DNA of 64,000 bases, from positions 308,445 to 372,444 of the forward strand of contig NZ_JAIVMC010000005.1 in the NCBI RefSeq assembly GCF_020177265.1, written 5' to 3'. Positions 44,228 through 53,073 of the stretch are shown in pieces. The notes under the pieces are model-generated. The model ran no database searches. It had not been told where the DNA came from and saw nothing but the letters and a program-made list of their open reading frames with translations. Numbering within the stretch: position 1 is the stretch's first letter; each line of letters starts with the position of its first letter. The translations under genes and the position numbers were made by a program. The stretch comes from Pseudooceanicola marinus. Its GTDB lineage: Bacteria > Pseudomonadota > Alphaproteobacteria > Rhodobacterales > Rhodobacteraceae.

Positions 44228-45070
44228 TCAGTCGCGCAGGGGCGGCAGAGGATCGCGCGGGGCGTCCGGGGCGAGGCGCGACAGGATCTGATCCTGCAGC
44301 CCGGCGGAGGCGGCGATCACCCCGTCGAGCAGCGGGCGGTCGCGATTGAAGACGAGGGGGCCGCCGCTGCGGTCGCAGGCGGTGGCGCCGGCTTCTTCCA
44401 CGATCAGGCTGCCCGCCGCGATGTCCCATTCCCAGGACGGGCGCAGGGTCATCATCGCGTCGAAGCGGCCCTCGGCCACCAGCGACAGGCGGTAGGCCAG
44501 CGAGGGGCGGTAGTGGCGCGACACGTCGGGCACCGGGCCGGACCAGTTTTCCGGCGCGTAGTTGGGTTTCGCCGCCAGGAAGCGGGCGCCGGTGAGGCTG
44601 GAGGTGGCGGTGGCGCGGATTGGCGCGCCGTTCAGCGTGGCCCCCTGGCCCCGGGCGGCGGCATAGAGCTTGTCCATGGCGGGCAGGAAGACGACCGCCG
44701 CGGTGACGCGACCGCCCTCGGCCACGGCCAGCGAATGCGCCCAGGCCTGGTCGCCCTTCATGAAGGCGCGGGTGCCGTCGATGGGATCGACGATGAAGAC
44801 CCGCTCGTGCCCGAGGCGCACAGGATCGTCGGGGCGCTCCTCCGACAGCCAGCCGTAATCGGGCCGCGCGGCGCCAAGGGCGGCGTGCAGGGCCGCATCC
44901 ACCGCCAGGTCGGCCTCGGTCACCGGGCCCTGGCCGTCGGGTTTTTCCCAGCTCTGCGCGCCCTTCGCCGCATAGCGCAGGGCGATCTCGCCCACCTCGC
45001 GCGCCGCCGCGATCAGCAGGGCCATGTCCTGCGCATGACGGGCGTGCGCCCGGGGGTCAGCTTCCGGCAA
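44228..45070 (-). CDS. cysQ: Inositol monophosphatase family protein, probably 3'(2'),5'-bisphosphate nucleotidase
   Basis: A 280-residue Mg-dependent, Li-sensitive phosphatase fold. It contains GPVTEADLAVDAALHAAL, YGWLSEERPDD (first metal Glu), the signature VFIVDPIDGTRAFMKG and WEWDIAAGSLIVEEAGA. CysQ removes the 3' phosphate from PAP made during sulfate assimilation; inositol phosphatase activity cannot be excluded. It overlaps pmbA by 14 bp, downstream on the same strand. Confidence 0.87.
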   Translation of the reverse strand: MPEADPRAHARHAQDMALLIAAAREVGEIALRYAAKGAQSWEKPDGQGPVTEADLAVDAALHAALGAARPDYGWLSEERPDDPVRLGHERVFIVDPIDGTRAFMKGDQAWAHSLAVAEGGRVTAAVVFLPAMDKLYAAARGQGATLNGAPIRATATSSLTGARFLAAKPNYAPENWSGPVPDVSRHYRPSLAYRLSLVAEGRFDAMMTLRPSWEWDIAAGSLIVEEAGATACDRSGGPLVFNRDRPLLDGVIAASAGLQDQILSRLAPDAPRDPLPPLRD

Positions 45071-46400
45071 GGGTCATTCCTTCGACCAGCAGCGAGGGCA
45101 CCCGCAGCGAGGCCCAGGGCCGGGCGTCGTTGGCCGGCCGCAGGGCCCGCAGCATGTCGCGCAGGTTGCCGGCGATGGTGCATTCGTGGACCGGGTGGCG
45201 GATCTCGCCGTTCTCGATCCAGAAACCGGCGGCGCCGCGGGAGTAATCCCCGGTGTTGGGGTTGATGGTCGAGCCGATGAGCGAGGTCACCAGCAGGCCC
45301 GTGCCCATCTCGGCGATCAGCTCTTCGCGGGTCTGGGCGCCGGGGGTCAGTTCCAGGTTCCAGGTCGAGGGCGAGGGCGGGGCGGAGAGGCCGCGCGCGG
45401 CATTGCCCGTGGGCGCCACGCCCAGCTTGCGCGCCGTGGCCAGGTCGACGGTGAAGCCGGTCAGCACGCCCTGGTGGATGATGTCACGCGGCGCCACGGC
45501 CAGCCCCTCGGCGTCGAAGGGGCGGGACTGGCCGCCGCGCGGGCGCAGCGGGTCCTCGGTCAGCGACAGGGCGTCGGGCAGCACCGCCTCGCCCAAGGCG
45601 TCGCGCAGGAAGGAGGAGCCGCGGGCGACCGCCTGGCCGTTCACCGCGCCGATCAGGTGTCCGATCAGACTGGCGGCGACGCGTTCATCGTAGAGCACGG
45701 GGTAGGCGCCGGTTTTCGGCGCGCGGGCGCCCTGGCGGGCCAGCGCCCGTTCGGCGGCACGGCGGCCGATTTCCTCGGCGTCGCGCATGTCGGCGGCGAA
45801 GATGCGGCCATCGCTGTCGTGGTCCCGCTCCATCTTTTCGCCCTCGCCGGCGATGGCGACGCAGGCCAGGGAATGCGAGGAGCGGCGATAGCCGCCCTCG
45901 AAGCCGTTGCTGGCCAGCATCCGGATGTCGCTTTCGCCGTAGGCTGCCGAGGCGGTGGAGACCTGGGAGATCCCCTCGACCGCCAGCGCCGCGGCCTCGG
46001 CGCGCACCGCGGCCTCCTTCAGCGCCTCGGGGTCGGGTTCTCCGGCGGGGTCGTACATCTCCAGCCCTTCGGCATCGCGACGCGTCGACAGCTGACTCGG
46101 CTCTGCCAGGCCGATCCAGGGATCCTCGGGGGCCTCGCGGGCCATGGCGACGGCGCGTTCTGCCATCATCTCCAGCCCCTCGCGGCGCGCGTCGGAGCCC
46201 GACACGCAGGCCTGGCGCTTGCCCAGGAGAACCCGCAGGCCGATCTCGAACCCTTCGGCGCGTTCTGCCTGTTCCAGGGCGCCGCCCCGGATGTCGATGG
46301 ACACGGAGGTGCCCTGGCGGGCGATCACGTCGGCGTCGTCGGCGCCGGCCTTGCGGGCGGCATCCAGAAGGGCGTGGGAGAGGGCGGTCAGGTCGTTCAT
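45057..46400 (-). CDS. pmbA: TldE/PmbA family metalloprotease subunit
   Basis: A 447-residue protein of the TldD/TldE (PmbA) pair, which in E. coli matures microcin B17 and degrades CcdA antitoxin. It has the N-terminal YAEYD-like ADDADVIARQGTSVSIDIRGG region, a mid segment RGSSFLRDALGEAVLPDALSL and the C-terminal NPNTGDYSRGAAGFWIENGEIRHPVHECTIAGNL. TldE itself lacks the HExxxH zinc motif, and none is seen here. It is translationally coupled to the cysQ-like gene. Confidence 0.93.
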   Translation of the reverse strand: MNDLTALSHALLDAARKAGADDADVIARQGTSVSIDIRGGALEQAERAEGFEIGLRVLLGKRQACVSGSDARREGLEMMAERAVAMAREAPEDPWIGLAEPSQLSTRRDAEGLEMYDPAGEPDPEALKEAAVRAEAAALAVEGISQVSTASAAYGESDIRMLASNGFEGGYRRSSHSLACVAIAGEGEKMERDHDSDGRIFAADMRDAEEIGRRAAERALARQGARAPKTGAYPVLYDERVAASLIGHLIGAVNGQAVARGSSFLRDALGEAVLPDALSLTEDPLRPRGGQSRPFDAEGLAVAPRDIIHQGVLTGFTVDLATARKLGVAPTGNAARGLSAPPSPSTWNLELTPGAQTREELIAEMGTGLLVTSLIGSTINPNTGDYSRGAAGFWIENGEIRHPVHECTIAGNLRDMLRALRPANDARPWASLRVPSLLVEGMTLAGS

Positions 46401-46594
46401 GGAAATCCCCGAAAATGGGCCGGGTTACGGTTCCAACTGACCTAGACCCTGGGGGGGCGCGGATCAAGGCGCCTGGGCCCGCAGGCCGGTTCCGGATCCC
46501 GGAACGGCAACCGCCCGGGCGCTGGTGGCGGCCCGGGCGGCAGTGTCGTCGTTCGTCTGGCGGGCCCAGGCCCGATCCGCCGGCCCGATCCGCC

Positions 46595-48160
46595 TTACGG
46601 CATCATCGGATTGCCGTTGACCAGCAGGCTTTCGTCCTCGGTGATCTCGATCGTCGAGGCCAGGTCATCGGGGCCCGACACCTGGCGGGCGAACATGCCG
46701 ACCATCATCGGGGCCATCATCGCCTGGTCAGCGGGGATCAGGCCCATTTCGCCCAGGGTCTGGATCAGCCCCATGACGCCCTGCGCGGTGACCTCCAGCG
46801 TGCCGGTGGCCTTGGGCATGTCGGGGTTCAGCTTCGATTGCACCGTGTTGTCGATGTCGAACTGGCCCTCGGCCTGCAGCGCGGCGCCGCCGGCCTTCAG
46901 CTCCAGCATGTCGAGGTTGAGCGAGGTCAGCTCGCCCGGGGCCTCGCCGGGATCCATGTCTTCCAGCGCCTCGGCGTCGGTCAGGTCGTGGAACAGCCGC
47001 GCGGCGCCGGAGAGGCGGGCATCGACGGTCAGCGGCTCATGCGGCAGGGCGCCGGCGGGATCGACCATCGCCCAGAGGCCCTCGGGCACCACGGCGTCGC
47101 GCAGGGTGATGCGCAGACCCAGCGGGCTGGGCTCCTCGCCGGCGGCCAGCGGCATGGTCAGGCCGAAACCGGCCTCCGCCAGGCTCACCTGCACCGGGAA
47201 GGGCAGCTCGTCCGATTGCAGCTGCATTGTGATGTCGGTGCCGGACACGTCGTAGTGCAGGCCCTCGCCGGACAGCTGCGCGATCAGTTGGCCGCCGGCG
47301 CTGGTCTGGCCGAAGCTGAACTCCTCGCCCTCGCTGTTGCCCGACAGCTGCATCTCACCGCCGGTGTGGATCATGGTGGTGTCCATGCGCATGCCGCTCG
47401 TCAGCATGCTGGCCGGGTCCATCTGCGTGCCGTCCTCTGCCGCGGGCAGGAAGAGCGTGCCGCCGAAGCTGGTGCCGGCGAAGCTGCCGGTGGCATGCAC
47501 CTCGCCTTCCTCGCCGCTTTCCTCGGGGGCGATCACGTCGAAGCGATAGCTGATCGTGTCGGCGTTGAAGACCTGCTCGATGTCGAAGCCATCGGCGGAG
47601 GCGATGCGCGCGGTGCCGGAGGCGCCGCTGATGAGGATGGCGAACATGTCCTCCAGCACCACGTCGTCAGGGCCGGCGACGCTGTCCACCGTCACACCGA
47701 CCTCATCGGCCTCGTAGCGGGCGGCGACGTCCTCGGGGGTGCCCGAGAAGAGCTGGCTGAGACCCTCGGTGGTCAGGGTCATCTCGACGCTGAACGGGCC
47801 TTCGTCGCTCTCACCTTCCATGGTCATCGGCATCGAGGCCGGCATCACCAGCTCAACCTCATCGCCACGGGCGGCATAGGTCAGATCGCTCATGGTGAGG
47901 ACCATGGAGAGATCCTCGTCGTCCTCGATCTCGGTGGTCATGGTCAGCCGGAGCTCATCCACCGTCAGGTCGTCACCATCACGCGAAATGTCGGCGTCGA
48001 CGGCGTATCCGCTGGCTTCGAGATAGGCGCGGTTTTGCTCCCACAGCTCGTCCGGGGTCAGGGCGAAGGCGGGGCCGGCCAGGCAGGTGCCGGCGACAAG
48101 CGCCGCCAGAACGGGGCGCGCGGGGCGGGCAGAGACGGGAAATATAGGGGAAAGGGTCAT
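46595..48160 (-). CDS. DUF2125 domain periplasmic protein
   Basis: A 521-residue secreted protein with a signal peptide (PARPVLAALVAGTCLAGPAFA) and then a long acidic, beta-rich chain (LTMTTEIEDDEDLSMVLTMSDLTYAARGDEVELVMPAS and many similar lines). The C-terminal part, ATGTLEVTAQGVMGLIQTLGEMG, is followed by a hydrophobic MMAPMMVGMFARQV. This fits the DUF2125 family of alphaproteobacteria. Function unknown; the repetitive beta pattern suggests an envelope lipid- or sterol-binding-like scaffold, which is only a guess. The start at 48160 follows from the signal peptide; the frame upstream is not coding. Confidence 0.85.
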   Translation of the reverse strand: MTLSPIFPVSARPARPVLAALVAGTCLAGPAFALTPDELWEQNRAYLEASGYAVDADISRDGDDLTVDELRLTMTTEIEDDEDLSMVLTMSDLTYAARGDEVELVMPASMPMTMEGESDEGPFSVEMTLTTEGLSQLFSGTPEDVAARYEADEVGVTVDSVAGPDDVVLEDMFAILISGASGTARIASADGFDIEQVFNADTISYRFDVIAPEESGEEGEVHATGSFAGTSFGGTLFLPAAEDGTQMDPASMLTSGMRMDTTMIHTGGEMQLSGNSEGEEFSFGQTSAGGQLIAQLSGEGLHYDVSGTDITMQLQSDELPFPVQVSLAEAGFGLTMPLAAGEEPSPLGLRITLRDAVVPEGLWAMVDPAGALPHEPLTVDARLSGAARLFHDLTDAEALEDMDPGEAPGELTSLNLDMLELKAGGAALQAEGQFDIDNTVQSKLNPDMPKATGTLEVTAQGVMGLIQTLGEMGLIPADQAMMAPMMVGMFARQVSGPDDLASTIEITEDESLLVNGNPMMP

Positions 48161-48400
48161 GAAAAGGTCCTCCGAAGTATGGGGTACAGCGTGGCGTGAC
48201 ACCTGACCTTGGTCAAGCGTCTGGCACTGTCTGCGGCGTCTTGTCAGCGTGCGGCGGGGCGCGCAAGAGCCGGCGCGTCCGCGCCTGGGCAACGGGCGGA
48301 TTGGCACCGGTGGCTGGACGGGGGGCGGTCCGGGCGATAGCTCTGGGCCGAAGCATCAGCAGGGACGGGGCCGAGAAGGCTCCGGGAAAGGACGACAGCC

Positions 48401-49156
48401 ATGACGGATCTTACGGGAAAGACCGCGATCATCACCGGGGCGGGCCGCGGGATCGGCGCCGCGACTGCGCGGGAATTCGCCGCCCGGGGCGCCAACGTGG
48501 CGCTGCTGGCGCGCAGCGGTGACGAGATCGCGGCCCTGGCGGGGGAGATCGGGCCCCAGGCAGTGGCGATTCCCTGTGACGTGTCGCGCTACTGGGAGGT
48601 GGAGCAGGCGGTGAAGGCCGTGGCCGAAACCTTCGGCAGCGTCGACATCCTGGTCAGCAACGCGGGCATCCTGAAACCCGTCACCACCCTGGCCGAGGCC
48701 GACCCCGAGGCCTGGATGAAGGTCATCGACATCAACATCGGCGGCGTCTTCAACGGCATGCGCGCGGTGCTGCCGGTGATGATCGCCGCGGGCGGCGGCA
48801 CGATCATCACCGTGTCGTCGGGCGCGGCGCATCGCGCCCTGGAAGGCTGGAGCGCCTATTGCACCTCGAAGGCGGGCGCCGCCATGCTGACCGAGGCGGC
48901 GCACCTGGAGAACGCCGGGCACGGCATCCGCGTCATGGGCCTGTCGCCGGGCACCGTGGCCACCCAGATGCAGCGCGACATCAAGGCCTCTGGGGTCAAT
49001 GCCGTCAGCCAGCTGAACTGGGAGGATCACATTCCCCCCGAATGGCCCGCCAAGGCGCTGCTGTGGATGTGCGGCCCCGAGGCCGATGCGCACCTGGGCG
49101 AAGAACTGTCGCTGCGCGACGAGGGTTTGCGCGCCAAGCTGGGCCTTTCCGCATGA
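48401..49156 (+). CDS. Short-chain dehydrogenase/reductase
   Basis: A 251-residue classical SDR: nucleotide loop ITGAGRGIGAATAREFA, LVSNAGIL, catalytic Ser in TVSSGAAHRALEGWSAY and YxxxK as YCTSK. SPGTVATQMQRD follows. The cosubstrate is probably NAD(P) with a 3-oxoacyl or related alcohol. Its stop overlaps the start of a crotonase-fold gene by 4 bp (ATGA), so the two likely act in one acyl-CoA or ketone route. GGAAAGGA precedes the ATG. Confidence 0.95.
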   Translation: MTDLTGKTAIITGAGRGIGAATAREFAARGANVALLARSGDEIAALAGEIGPQAVAIPCDVSRYWEVEQAVKAVAETFGSVDILVSNAGILKPVTTLAEADPEAWMKVIDINIGGVFNGMRAVLPVMIAAGGGTIITVSSGAAHRALEGWSAYCTSKAGAAMLTEAAHLENAGHGIRVMGLSPGTVATQMQRDIKASGVNAVSQLNWEDHIPPEWPAKALLWMCGPEADAHLGEELSLRDEGLRAKLGLSA

Positions 49157-49758
49157 TCCGCACCGAGGAGCTGGAGGGCGGCCTGTACAAGGTCACCCTG
49201 GCGCGGCCCGACAAGGCCAATGCCCTGACCGAGGCGATGCTGGAAAGCCTGATCGAGGTTTTCGAGACCGTGCGCCCGCGTGCCATAATCCTGACCGGCG
49301 AAGGCCGCGTCTTCTCCGCCGGGGCGGACCTGGAGGCGGCCCGCGCGGGCCTGGGCGTCTCGCCCCTGTGGGAACGGCTGTCGGGCGCCATCGCGGCGCA
49401 GCCCGGCCTGACCGTGGCGGCGCTGAACGGCACGCTGGCGGGGGGCGCCATGGGGATGGCCCTGGCCTGCGACATCCGCCTGGCGGTGCCGGGGACGAAG
49501 TTCTTCTATCCGGTGATGAAGCTGGGCTTCCTGCCGCAGCCCTCGGACCCGGGGCGCATGGCCGCGTTGATCGGGCCTGCGCGGGCCAAGATGATCCTGA
49601 TGAGCGGACAGAAGATCCTGGCCCCCGAGGCGCTGGCCTGGGGTCTAATCGACCGCATCTGCGACGATCCGGTGGCCGAGGCGGAGGCGCTGGCCGCCGA
49701 TACCCTGGGTGCCGCGCCTGATCATGCCGAGGCGATCAAGCGGATGTGCGAGGGGTGA
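49153..49758 (+). CDS. Short enoyl-CoA hydratase/isomerase family protein
   Basis: A 201-residue crotonase-fold protein, about 60 residues shorter than the usual 255-260. The oxyanion-hole motifs are present (GRVFSAGADLEAARAG and NGTLAGGAMGMALACDIRLA), followed by KFFYPVMKLGFLPQP and GLIDRICDDPVAEAEALA. The C-terminal trimerisation helices are truncated. The Glu pair of true hydratases is not obvious (PVMKLGFLPQPSD), so it may be an isomerase, hydrolase or other member. It is coupled to the SDR gene by an ATGA overlap. Confidence 0.9.
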   Translation: MIRTEELEGGLYKVTLARPDKANALTEAMLESLIEVFETVRPRAIILTGEGRVFSAGADLEAARAGLGVSPLWERLSGAIAAQPGLTVAALNGTLAGGAMGMALACDIRLAVPGTKFFYPVMKLGFLPQPSDPGRMAALIGPARAKMILMSGQKILAPEALAWGLIDRICDDPVAEAEALAADTLGAAPDHAEAIKRMCEG

Positions 49759-49766
49759 CGCGGCAA

Positions 49767-49848
49767 GCGGGGCTTCGCCCCCTTCGCGGCTGACATCCTC
49801 CCCCGGAGGATTTCCGAGACGCCGCTCAGCTCCGGAGTATTTCCGGCT
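49767..49848. repeat. Degenerate relative of the 69-bp extragenic repeat
   Basis: Contains GGGGC-TTC-GCCCC (49769-49781), a CCTCCCCCGGAGG palindrome and TCCGGAGTATTTCCGG. It shares the GGAGTATTT word and the order G-rich hairpin then GGAGTATTT with the two 69-bp copies, but the TTGAGCC arm is missing. It may be an eroded copy or an independent element. It lies between the crotonase gene and the convergent HNH gene. Confidence 0.4.
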
Positions 49849-49859
49849 GTCGGAGGAGG

Positions 49860-50159
49860 CTATTTGCGTTTGCGCCTGCCGCCCGGCGTTTTCGAGTGGA
49901 AGTCGGGCGGCCGCTTGGCGACCCAGGCGGCGAATTTCGCCAGTCGGGTGTGGCCGCGCAGGGCCTCCGCTGTGTGGTAGTCGCGGGCCAGTTCCGCCTC
50001 TGTCAGGGTGGCGTGGATCTCGTTATGGCAGATCTGGTGCAGCAGCACGGTCGGCCCGCCCTTGCCGCCTTTGAGGCGGGGGATCAGGTGATGCAGGCTT
50101 TGTTTCGCATGGGGCGGAATGGGGCGCAGGCAGAGAGGGCAGAGGGGATCATCCGTCAT
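49860..50159 (-). CDS. HNH endonuclease family protein
   Basis: A 99-residue protein with the zinc/nuclease core: CPLCLRPIP, HHLIPRLKGGKGGPTVLLHQICHNEIHA (H-N-H pattern with the KGG turn) and a basic tail GGRRKRK. Stand-alone HNH proteins of this size are common in alphaproteobacteria and not tied to mobile DNA. There is no methylase or phage gene next to it. It is divergent from the flavoprotein gene with 17 bp between starts. Confidence 0.88.
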   Translation of the reverse strand: MTDDPLCPLCLRPIPPHAKQSLHHLIPRLKGGKGGPTVLLHQICHNEIHATLTEAELARDYHTAEALRGHTRLAKFAAWVAKRPPDFHSKTPGGRRKRK

Positions 50160-50176
50160 GCCCGAAGGATAGGTGA

Positions 50177-51358
50177 ATGAGCGCGGAAAGCGAGACGGTT
50201 GAGGCGCTGGTGATCGGCGCAGGCCCGGCGGGGCTGATGGCGGCAGAGGCCCTGGCCGGCGCCGGGCTGTCGGTCGTCGTGGTCGACCGGATGCCCAGCG
50301 TGGCGCGCAAGTTCCTGATGGCCGGGAAGTCGGGGCTGAACCTGACCAAGGCGGAGCCGTTCGAGCGGTTCGTCGCGGCCTATGGCGAGGGCGCCGAGCG
50401 GCTGCGCCCGATGCTGGAGGAGTTCGGCCCCGATGAGGTCGCCGCCTGGGCGCGGGGGCTGGGGCAGGATCTGTTCACCGGCTCCACGGGCCGGGTCTTT
50501 CCGACGGTGATGAAGGCCTCGCCGCTGTTGCGTGCCTGGCTGGCGCGGCTGGATGGGGCGGGGGTGAGCCTTCGCACCCGCTGGGCCTGGCGCGGCTGGG
50601 AGGAGGGCGCGGCGGTGTTCGATACCCCCGACGGGGCGCGGCGGATCGCGGCCGGGGTCACGGTGCTGGCGCTTGGCGGGGCCAGCTGGCCCCGGCTGGG
50701 GGCCGATGGCGCCTGGGCCGCGTGGCTGGGGCCGGTCGATCCCTTCGTGCCCTCGAACTGCGGCTTCCGCGTCGCCTGGTCGGACCACATGGCGCCGCAG
50801 TTCGGCGCGCCGGTGAAGGCCGTGGCGCTGCATGCGGGCGGGCAGGTTAGCCGGGGGGAGTTCGTGATTTCCCGCGCGGGCGTCGAGGGCGGCGCGATCT
50901 ATGCCCTGTCCGCGCCCCTGCGCGAGGGCGCGGCGCTGACCTTGGACCTGTTCCCGGATCTGGACACCGACACCCTGACCGCCCGGTTGGCCAAGGGGCG
51001 CAAGGGCGAGAGCGGGGCCAAGGCCCTGCGTCGGATGAAACTCGATGAGGCCAAGCGTGCGCTGGTGATGGAGCTTGCCCGGCCCCTGCCGAAGGATCCC
51101 GCCGCTCTGGCTGGTGTGCTGAAGGCGCTGCCGTTGCCGCTGGCGGGGCCGCAGGGCATGGAGCGGGCGATTTCCAGCGCCGGGGGCCTGCGGCTGGAGG
51201 CGTTGGACGCGCAGTTGATGCTGCGCGACCGGCCGGGCGTCTTCGCCGCGGGCGAGATGCTGGGGTGGGACGCGCCGACCGGGGGCTACCTGCTGACCGC
51301 CTGCCTGGCGACCGGCTTGGCCGCAGGGCGGGCGGCGGCGGATTACGCGCGCCGCTAG
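50177..51358 (+). CDS. NAD(P)/FAD-dependent oxidoreductase (BaiN/HI0933-like flavoprotein)
   Basis: A 393-residue flavoprotein. The N-terminal Rossmann motif is ALVIGAGPAGLMAAEALAGAG, followed by RMPSVARKFLMAGKSGLNLTKAEP, diagnostic of the HI0933/BaiN family. The C-terminus carries AISSAGGLRLEALDAQLMLRDRPGVFAAGEMLGWDAPTGGYLLTACLATG, the second FAD motif. The physiological substrate is unknown; members reduce enones or act on FAD-dependent lipid steps. It converges on a GST gene with 1 bp between the stops. Confidence 0.9.
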   Translation: MSAESETVEALVIGAGPAGLMAAEALAGAGLSVVVVDRMPSVARKFLMAGKSGLNLTKAEPFERFVAAYGEGAERLRPMLEEFGPDEVAAWARGLGQDLFTGSTGRVFPTVMKASPLLRAWLARLDGAGVSLRTRWAWRGWEEGAAVFDTPDGARRIAAGVTVLALGGASWPRLGADGAWAAWLGPVDPFVPSNCGFRVAWSDHMAPQFGAPVKAVALHAGGQVSRGEFVISRAGVEGGAIYALSAPLREGAALTLDLFPDLDTDTLTARLAKGRKGESGAKALRRMKLDEAKRALVMELARPLPKDPAALAGVLKALPLPLAGPQGMERAISSAGGLRLEALDAQLMLRDRPGVFAAGEMLGWDAPTGGYLLTACLATGLAAGRAAADYARR

Positions 51359-51359
51359 C

Positions 51360-51977
51360 TCAGGCGGTGGCGGGCGCGGCCAGGGATTTCTCCGACGCCA
51401 CGGCGCTGCGGTAGGCCTCGCGCGCGCGCATCCGGGCGTGGTAGGCCAGCAGGGTCTCGTTGGTCACCTCGAATTTCGCCGCATGGGCCCAGTCGAGGCA
51501 ATGGGTGGCCAGGATGTCGGGCACCGTCATTTCCTCGCCCATGACGAAGGGGCCGACCATGCGATCGGCCAGCCGGTCGCAGTTGCGGGCAAATTCCCAT
51601 CGCAGGCTGTCCTTGATGGCAGGCAGGCGCTGGTCCTCCGGGAGGACGAAACTGTGCCGCGTGGACATCCACAGGAGGCCTTCGATGTCATCGACGATCT
51701 GCTGGGTCAGCCCGTCCTGGCGGGCGCGGTCCAGGCTGCCTGCGGGCGCGGTCATGCGCCCCGTGCTGTCCGCGAGCCAGGTCAGGATGGCTACGGAATC
51801 GGTCAGGGCGGTGCCGTCCTCGGTGACCAGCACCGGTAGCTTGCCCAGGGGCGAATGTTCGGTCACCTGCGGGTCATGGGGCTTGGCGTATTGGCGCTGG
51901 TAGGGCAGGCCAAGCTCCTCCAACATCCAGACGACGCGGAAGGTGCGGTTCTGCGGTCCGCCGATAAGGGTGTACAT
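51360..51977 (-). CDS. Glutathione S-transferase family protein
   Basis: A 205-residue GST: N-terminal thioredoxin-like MYTLIGGPQNRTFRVVWMLEELGLPYQ, KLPVLVTEDGTALTDSVAILTWLAD with the glutathione-binding PxL and Ser residues, and an all-helical C-terminal half. The catalytic-type residue lies at PQNRTF. It is 67 bp after holA on the same strand, so it may be read from that operon. The substrate is unknown. Confidence 0.93.
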   Translation of the reverse strand: MYTLIGGPQNRTFRVVWMLEELGLPYQRQYAKPHDPQVTEHSPLGKLPVLVTEDGTALTDSVAILTWLADSTGRMTAPAGSLDRARQDGLTQQIVDDIEGLLWMSTRHSFVLPEDQRLPAIKDSLRWEFARNCDRLADRMVGPFVMGEEMTVPDILATHCLDWAHAAKFEVTNETLLAYHARMRAREAYRSAVASEKSLAAPATA

Positions 51978-52044
51978 GGCTGATCTCCTCCTGCGGCCAC
52001 ACAGGCACAGGGGCGGGCGGAAATCCAGTGTGACGTGACGCGGC

Positions 52045-53073
52045 CTAGCGCGCGCGGCCCAGCATCGCCAGCCGGATCAGCATCCGTTCCACCAGCGCCA
52101 TGTCCGGCGCCGTGGCCCCGGCTGAGCGCAGGGTCAGATCCGTCTCGATGATCAGCGACAGCGCCTGTTCCAGGCGCGGCGCGCCCCAGGATCCGGCCTG
52201 GCGCATGATCCGGTCGCGGCGCGGGCCGAAGACCGGCGGGCGCAGCTTGCCGATGCCCTCGCCCGGGCCACCGGGGTGGGCGGCGACAGCGTAGAGGGTG
52301 CGGAAGTGGCGCAGGGCGGCGATGCACAGCCCCGTGGGCTGGGTGCCCTGGGCCTTCAGTTGGCGCATCACCGGGCCGATCTCGCCCGCGCGGCTTTCGG
52401 CCACGGCGTGCAGCACGTCGTCCAGCTCCGCCTCGCTGGAGGCCGGGGCGCAGGCGGCGATGTCCTCGCCCGTCAGGGGCGTATCGTCGCCGAACTTGTA
52501 AAGCGCGATCTTGTCGACGGTCTGGCGAAAGTCGCCGGGATCCAGCGCCAGCGCCAGGTTGGTCAGGTCGCGCAGGGCCTCCTGGGGCACGTTGCGCAGG
52601 CCCGCCTTCTGCAACGTCGCCTCGATCTCCTCGCGGGAGGGTGGGTCGTCGTAGATCCCGCAGGCATAGGCGTTGCGGTGCCCCTCAAACGCCTTGCGGA
52701 TCTTCGAGGTGGGTTTCAGCTGGCCTGCGGTGATGATGAGCTGGGCATCGCCCGGCTGCCATTCCTCCAGCGCGGTCAGGATCGCCGTGGCGGCGTTCTC
52801 ATTCGCCCCCTCGACGAAGACGACGCGCGGGCCGGGGAAGAAGCTTTGCGCCTTCATCGCATCGACCAGCTGCGCGGTGTCGCGGCGCAGCTCGGCCCCC
52901 TGCATCCGGGTCAGGCGCATTTCCTCATCGCCCTGGGGGCCGACAAGGGCGGCGATCATCTCCTGCCGGCGCAGGGCGATGCGCATGGCGTCCGGCCCGT
53001 AAAGCAGCACGCCGGTCTTGTCCGCCTCGGGCTTGGCCGCGTAGCGGGCGATGTCGCGCGAGGCGAGCTTCAT
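52045..53073 (-). CDS. holA: DNA polymerase III delta subunit
   Basis: A 342-residue clamp-loader subunit that opens the beta clamp. It has the divergent AAA+ fold: VLLYGPDAMRIALRRQEMIAALVG at the N-terminus, VFVEGANENAATAILTALEEW, GQLKPTSKIRKAFE and the C-terminal collar domain with LDDVLHAVAESRAGEIGPVMRQL. It lies after leuS and lptE on the same strand (4-bp overlap with lptE), a conserved alphaproteobacterial trio. Confidence 0.93.
   Translation of the reverse strand: MKLASRDIARYAAKPEADKTGVLLYGPDAMRIALRRQEMIAALVGPQGDEEMRLTRMQGAELRRDTAQLVDAMKAQSFFPGPRVVFVEGANENAATAILTALEEWQPGDAQLIITAGQLKPTSKIRKAFEGHRNAYACGIYDDPPSREEIEATLQKAGLRNVPQEALRDLTNLALALDPGDFRQTVDKIALYKFGDDTPLTGEDIAACAPASSEAELDDVLHAVAESRAGEIGPVMRQLKAQGTQPTGLCIAALRHFRTLYAVAAHPGGPGEGIGKLRPPVFGPRRDRIMRQAGSWGAPRLEQALSLIIETDLTLRSAGATAPDMALVERMLIRLAMLGRAR

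Noticed and set aside
45057..48160. A toxin-antitoxin or microcin locus around pmbA
   Set aside because: PmbA/TldE is widely present without microcins; no small precursor peptide or immunity gene was seen near it.
49860..50159. HNH gene as part of a restriction or homing system
   Set aside because: No methyltransferase, intron or phage gene is nearby; small stand-alone HNH proteins are common.
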